Source of the DNA: Pseudonocardia sp. CNS-139
GTDB taxonomy: Bacteria; Actinomycetota; Actinomycetes; Mycobacteriales; Pseudonocardiaceae
NCBI GenBank assembly: GCA_001942415.1
Contig: MKJX01000169.1
Coordinates: forward strand, 16,716 to 80,715
DNA length: 64,000 nt
Direction of reading: 5' to 3'
In this document: positions 60,179 to 64,000 of the stretch, one piece after another
Layout of the letters: the number at the start of each line of letters is the position of its first letter
Numbering within the stretch: the first letter of the stretch is position 1
Notes under the pieces: generated by a model
Database searches by the model: none
The model's input: the letters and a program-made list of their open reading frames with translations, nothing else
What the model was told of the DNA's origin: nothing
Position numbers and translations under genes: made by a program

Positions 60179-61210
60179 ATGACGTACAGCGAGCCGGAAC
60201 GGACCGCGGGCAGCCGCACGTCCTCCCCTTCCTGCCCGACCGTCCCGGCGCTGGGGGTCACCTTCTACGGATGCGGACCGGACGAGGCCGTCCTGTTCCG
60301 GGAGCTGGCGCCCGAGTTCGGCGTGCTCCCGACCATCACCGCGGCGGCGGTGTCCGAGTCCACCGCCGAACTCGCGTCCGGAAACCGGTGCATCAGCGTC
60401 GGCCACAAGTCGGAGATCACGGGTCCCACGCTCCTGGCGCTCAGCCGCGCCGGGGTCCGGTACATCTCCACCAGGAGCATCGGCCACGACCACATCGACG
60501 TGGCGTACGCGGCGAGCGTCGGCGTCACCGTCGGGAACGTCGCCTACTCGCCCGACGGCGTGGCGGACTACACGCTGATGCTGATGTTGATGGCGGTACG
60601 CGACGCGAGGTCCGTCGTGCGCCGGGCCGATGCGCACGACTACCGGCTCGGCGAGGCCCGCGGCAGGGAGCTGCGCGACCTGACCGTCGGCGTCGTCGGA
60701 ACGGGACGCATCGGCACTGCGGTCGTCGACCGGCTGCGCGGTTTCGGCTGCCGCGTGCTGGCCCACGACACGCACCCCGGGACGACCGCCGACTACGTGC
60801 CTCTCGACGACCTGCTCCGCCGCAGCGACATCGTCACGCTCCACACCCCGCTCACCCCCGAGACACACCACCTCCTCGACCGGCGACGCATCGCGCGGAT
60901 GAAGCCGGGCGCGTTCCTCGTCAACACCGGACGCGGCGCGCTTCTCGACACCGACGCCCTCGTCCCTGCGTTGGAGAGCGGCCGGCTGGGCGGCGCGGCA
61001 CTGGACGTCCTCGAAGGCGAGGAGGGGATCTTCTACGCCGACCTCCGGGACGGACCCGTCACCAGCACGGCGCTCCTGCGGCTGCACGAGCTGCCGAACG
61101 TGCTCATCAGCCCGCACACCGCCTACTACACGGACCGCGCCCTGCGCGACACCGTCCGGAACAGCCTCGTCAACTGCGTGCGCTTCGAGAACGGGAACCA
61201 CCATGGATAG
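60179..61210 (+). CDS. vanH: D-lactate dehydrogenase VanH
   Basis: 343 residues, intact. NAD-dependent 2-hydroxyacid dehydrogenase that reduces pyruvate to D-lactate for depsipeptide synthesis. Cofactor site VGVVGTGRIGTAVVDRL; Arg in VNTGRGALLD, Glu in DVLEGEEG and the catalytic His in ISPHTAYYT. Start uncertain: ATG 60179, with TTG 60167 in frame. It overlaps vanA by 8 bp (ATGGATAG). Function is clear from the gene order vanH-vanA-vanX. Confidence 0.95.
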   Translation: MTYSEPERTAGSRTSSPSCPTVPALGVTFYGCGPDEAVLFRELAPEFGVLPTITAAAVSESTAELASGNRCISVGHKSEITGPTLLALSRAGVRYISTRSIGHDHIDVAYAASVGVTVGNVAYSPDGVADYTLMLMLMAVRDARSVVRRADAHDYRLGEARGRELRDLTVGVVGTGRIGTAVVDRLRGFGCRVLAHDTHPGTTADYVPLDDLLRRSDIVTLHTPLTPETHHLLDRRRIARMKPGAFLVNTGRGALLDTDALVPALESGRLGGAALDVLEGEEGIFYADLRDGPVTSTALLRLHELPNVLISPHTAYYTDRALRDTVRNSLVNCVRFENGNHHG

Positions 61211-62240
61211 GTTGAAGGTCGGAATCGTGTTCGGGGGCGCGTCCGAGGAACACCCCGTCTCCGTCAAGTCCGCGCGAGAGGTCGCCGAGAACCTCGACCC
61301 GGACAGGTACGAGCCGTTCTGGATCGGGATCACCGAGAGCGGTTCCTGGACGCTCTGCGACGGCCCCGGCGCCGGCTGGGAACGCGGCGCCCGGGCGGCC
61401 GTGCTGTCCCCGGACCGGAGCGTCCACGGGCTGCTCGTCCTGGAGCAGGGACGGTACGAGGCGATCCGACTGGACGTCGTGCTGCCCGTCCTGCACGGCA
61501 GGCTGGGCGAGGACGGTGCGCTGCAGGGGCTGCTGGAGCTCGCAGGAATCCCGTACGTCGGCTGCGACGTCCCGAGCTCCGCGCTGTGCATGGACAAGTC
61601 GCTCGCGTACACCGTCGCCGCGAGCGCGGGTATCGCGACGCCGGCCTTCCGGGTCGTCGGCGCGGACGAGAGTCCCGACCCCGGCCGGTTCGGCTATCCC
61701 GTCTTCGTGAAGCCGGCCCGTTCGGGGTCGTCGTTCGGCGTCAGCAAGGTGACCCGCGCGGCGGACCTGCCGGGTGCGGTGGAGGCGGCGCGGCAGTTCG
61801 ACACGAAGGTGCTGGTCGAAGAGGCCGTGGCCGGCAGCGAGGTCGGCTGCGCCGTCCTGGGGAACGACCCGGACCTGACGACCGGCGAGGTCGACCGGAT
61901 CGCGCTGTCCCACGGCTTCTTCCGGATCCACCAGGAGAGCGCGCCCGAGAGCGGATCCGAGAACTCGACGCCCGTCGTTCCGGCGGACATCCCGGCGGAG
62001 TCGCGCGCGCTCGTCCGGGAGACGGCGAAGGCCGTCTACCGCGCACTGGGCTGCCGGGGGCTGGCGCGGGTGGACATGTTCCTGAAGGACGACGGCACCG
62101 TGGTCCTCAACGAGGTCAACACGTTGCCCGGCCTGACCTCGTACAGCCGCTACCCGCGGATGATGGCGGCCGCCGGGCTGCCGCTCGCCGAGGTGATCGA
62201 CCGGGTCGTCTCACTGGCGTTGACCGGGAAAGCCCGATGA
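61203..62240 (+). CDS. vanA: D-alanine--D-lactate ligase VanA-type
   Basis: 345 residues, intact. ATP-grasp ligase: VGIVFGGASEEHPVSVKSAREVA, YVGCDVPSSALCMDKSLAY, FVKPARSGSSFGVSKV and VVLNEVNTLPGLTSYSRYP. The omega-loop reads FFRIHQESAPESGSENS, with the His that selects D-lactate over D-alanine in VanA/VanB. Product D-Ala-D-Lac lowers vancomycin affinity. It overlaps vanX by ATGA. Confidence 0.96.
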   Translation: MDRLKVGIVFGGASEEHPVSVKSAREVAENLDPDRYEPFWIGITESGSWTLCDGPGAGWERGARAAVLSPDRSVHGLLVLEQGRYEAIRLDVVLPVLHGRLGEDGALQGLLELAGIPYVGCDVPSSALCMDKSLAYTVAASAGIATPAFRVVGADESPDPGRFGYPVFVKPARSGSSFGVSKVTRAADLPGAVEAARQFDTKVLVEEAVAGSEVGCAVLGNDPDLTTGEVDRIALSHGFFRIHQESAPESGSENSTPVVPADIPAESRALVRETAKAVYRALGCRGLARVDMFLKDDGTVVLNEVNTLPGLTSYSRYPRMMAAAGLPLAEVIDRVVSLALTGKAR

Positions 62241-62874
62241 AGGACGGCTTCGCCTTCGTGGACGCGGTCGTGCCCGGAATACGCTGGGACGCCAAGTACG
62301 CGACCTGGGACAACTTCACCGGCAAACCCGTGGACGGCTACCTGACGAACCGCATCGTCGGCACGACGGCGCTGTGCGCGGCCCTGGAGAGGGCGCGCCG
62401 GGCGGCCGCGTCCGCCGGCTTCGGCCTGCTCCTCTGGGACGCTACCGCCCGCAACGCGCCGTCGACTGCTTCCTGCGCTGGACGGAACAGCCGGAGGACG
62501 GCCGCACGAAGCTGCGGCACTACCCGAACATCCGCCGGGCCGAGATGCTCGACAGGGGATACGTGGCCGCCAGGTCCGGACACAGCCGGGGCAGCACCGT
62601 CGACCTGACGCTCTACCACCTGGCCACCGGTGAGCTCGCCCCCATGGGCGGCGGCCACGACCTGATGGACTCGATCTCCCATCACGACGCGGACGGGATC
62701 GCGCCAGTGGAGGCGGCGAACCGGCAGGCGCTCCGTTCCCTCATGGAGGGCTGCGGTTACCGGTCGTACGACCGCGAATGGTGGCACTACACGCTGGCCG
62801 ACGAGCCCTACCCGGACACCTATTTCGACTTCCCCGTCGCCTGGGGCACGTCATGCGGCGAGGCGCAGAGGTGA
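62237..62874 (+). CDS. vanX: D-Ala-D-Ala dipeptidase VanX (frameshifted)
   Basis: About 212 residues. Zinc dipeptidase that removes D-Ala-D-Ala. Zinc ligands in SGHSRGSTVDLTLY (His and Asp) and EWWHYT (Glu base and His) are kept; the N-terminus WDAKYATWDNFTGKPVDGY is typical. The frame breaks near 62440: GLLLWD precedes and GYRPQRAVDCFLRW follows. If real, the mutation would abolish resistance; the general indel pattern argues for a sequence error. Confidence 0.93.
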
Positions 62875-63446
62875 TCAGAGGGTGGCACGACGTGGTCTTC
62901 ACGTTCACCGGCGTCGTGTTCCTCACGGTGGCCCTGCTGCCGGTGGCCGCACTGGCGGTGTGGGCGCTCGCCCGCCGCCGCAGCGCCACGGGCACCGCCC
63001 CCGCACGGGCCTGGCGCACGTCGCTGGCCGAGATCGGCGTCGTCTACGGGACGGTGCTGTGGGTCTGGATGACCATGCTGCCGGGCAGCGGGGCCGGTGT
63101 GGTGCCCGGCCGGGTGAGCTTGGTGCCGCTGCGGGACCTGCTCACGATGTCGGCGGGCCAGGTCGTCGGCAACCTGCTGGTGTTCGCGGCACTGGGGTTC
63201 TTCGCCCCGCTGCGGTTCGCGGCACTGGCGTCGCTGCCGCGGGTGCTGGTGCTCGCGGCGTCCTGCTCGGTGCTGGTCGAGGTCGCGCAGTACGTCCTGC
63301 GGCTGGATCGGGTGTCCTCGGTGGACGACGTGCTGCTCAACGCCGCCGGCGCCGGACTGGCCGCGCTGGCGTCGCGCCGCTGGTGGGCGACGGGGGCCGG
63401 GGCACCGACGCCGGTCGGTGCACCGCAACGATCACAAGGCTCCTGA
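62871..63446 (+). CDS. vanZ: VanZ-family membrane protein
   Basis: 191 residues, about five transmembrane helices. VanZ signature: VGNLLVFAALGFFAPLRF, SCSVLVEVAQYVLRLDRVSSVDDVLLNAAG. The GTG start overlaps the vanX stop (GTGA). VanZ raises teicoplanin resistance in enterococci; here it is the last gene of the van operon. Confidence 0.9.
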   Translation: MIRGWHDVVFTFTGVVFLTVALLPVAALAVWALARRRSATGTAPARAWRTSLAEIGVVYGTVLWVWMTMLPGSGAGVVPGRVSLVPLRDLLTMSAGQVVGNLLVFAALGFFAPLRFAALASLPRVLVLAASCSVLVEVAQYVLRLDRVSSVDDVLLNAAGAGLAALASRRWWATGAGAPTPVGAPQRSQGS

Positions 63447-63739
63447 GCACGACCGTCACCGCCGGACGGCCCCGTGCAGCCAGGAGCACCAGGCCGCGGG
63501 AGGTCCGTCTCCCGCATCATCGGGCCCGCTGCGGCAACGCCCATGGTCAGGTGGCGCGCAGAAGATGCACGGCGCGCGAGCACCTCCGCCCTGCCCGCAC
63601 CACCCGCCCCAACGACATCAACACCCCGCCCGACCCGGGACCTCCCCCGCCGAGTTCTACGCTCGCCGAGAACGACTCGGAGCCGATGAAGTCGATCCAG
63701 AATCGCCCTCGGCTCGGAAGAACCCGCAGCTTGACAAGT
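63447..63739. other. gene-free region, probable CRISPR leader
   Basis: 293 bp between vanZ and the first CRISPR repeat. No supported ORF. The part just before the first repeat (about 63640-63739) is lower in GC than its surroundings, as leaders usually are. If repeats are transcribed in the plus orientation, this is the leader. Confidence 0.45.
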
Positions 63740-64000
63740 GTGCGCCCCGCGGACGCGGGGGTGGTCCCGCAGCACCCGCTGTGAATGCTCAGCAGGAGGA
63801 GTGCGCCCCGCGGACGCGGGGGTGGTCCCCGGGACGCGTTCGTCGGGTCCGGCTGCTGCGAGTGCGCCCCGCGGACGCGGGGGTGGTCCTGCTTGAACTT
63901 CCGGTGTGAGCGCGCTCTCCGTGCGCCCCGCGGACGCGGGGGTGGTCGTGCGCCCCGCGGACGCGGGGGTGGTCCCGCGAAACCGTCGCCAAGCACGCCG
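63740..64000 (+). CRISPR. CRISPR array, type I-E-like repeat, runs off the window
   Basis: Five repeats of 28 nt (GTGCGCCCCGCGG then ACGCGGGGGTGGTCC) start at 63740, 63801, 63862, 63921 and 63948. The stem is CCCCGCG-GA-CGCGGGG. The first two spacers are 33 nt (63768-63800, 63829-63861), the third 31 nt (63890-63920). Repeats 4 (27 nt) and 5 touch with no spacer. The last partial spacer starts at 63976. The repeat is of the kind found with type I-E systems in actinomycetes. No cas genes are in the window. Confidence 0.93.

Noticed and set aside
63418..63909. Open frame running into the CRISPR repeats
   Set aside because: It starts inside vanZ and crosses repeats and spacers; no protein features.
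63740..64000. Nearby cas genes
   Set aside because: No Cas-like protein was found in either strand of the last 4 kb; any cas operon must lie beyond the window.

Overview
The window is high-GC DNA with tightly packed, overlapping genes (ATGA, GTGA and TGATG junctions), frequent GTG and TTG starts, F420/FMN luciferase-like oxidoreductases, a mycofactocin-type SDR, many acyl-CoA enzymes and a type I-E style CRISPR repeat. This points to an actinomycete, most likely Pseudonocardiales or a relative; that placement is inference. No rRNA, tRNA, phage or insertion sequence was recognised.

Layout. (1) 1-6.8 kb: an acyl-CoA dehydrogenase cut by the window edge, a divergent TetR regulator, an iron-type ABC transporter (lipoprotein, ATPase, two-domain permease) and a family III CoA-transferase. 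(2) 6.8-32.8 kb: a large catabolic region with two SDRs, two acyl-CoA ligases, a TetR regulator, a beta-diketone hydrolase resembling 6-oxocamphor hydrolase, MaoC, a thiolase-like protein with DUF35 partner, an EthD-like protein, three luciferase-like monooxygenases, crotonase, thiolase, acyl-CoA dehydrogenase, epoxide hydrolase, a branched-chain-type ABC transporter with a LivH-LivM-LivG fusion and two binding proteins, an NTF2-fold protein, RibBA and a flavin reductase. Ten copies of an AT-rich palindrome (consensus AACAA-N4-TTGTT) sit in front of its transcription units, so it looks like one TetR-controlled regulon for an alicyclic or terpenoid-like substrate whose flavin supply is co-regulated. 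(3) 32.8-44.2 kb: a broken FAD oxidase, then two head-to-tail minus-strand operons (P450, SDR, MFS, alpha/beta hydrolase, VOC protein; TetR, maleate-isomerase-like protein, aryl-CoA ligase, aryl-CoA hydroxylase), probably aromatic acid catabolism. (4) 44.3-51.2 kb: hydantoinase/ketone-carboxylase-type A and B proteins, thiolase, an aldolase remnant and a GntR regulator. (5) 51.7-60.1 kb: IclR regulator, aryl-alcohol-type dehydrogenase, P450, ferredoxin reductase, a small Cys-rich protein, Rieske oxygenase, aldehyde dehydrogenase and a quinone-reductase-like enzyme, a likely O-demethylation or aryl oxidation module. (6) 60.2-63.4 kb: a vanH-vanA-vanX-vanZ glycopeptide resistance operon. (7) 63.7 kb to the end: the start of a CRISPR array.

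A strong caveat: roughly half of the genes have one or more single-base frameshifts although conserved motifs continue in the next frame on both sides. The density (about one per 1.4 kb, across unrelated genes) fits uncorrected indels in the assembly better than mass pseudogenisation. Coordinates below span the reconstructed genes, and the approximate shift positions are given.
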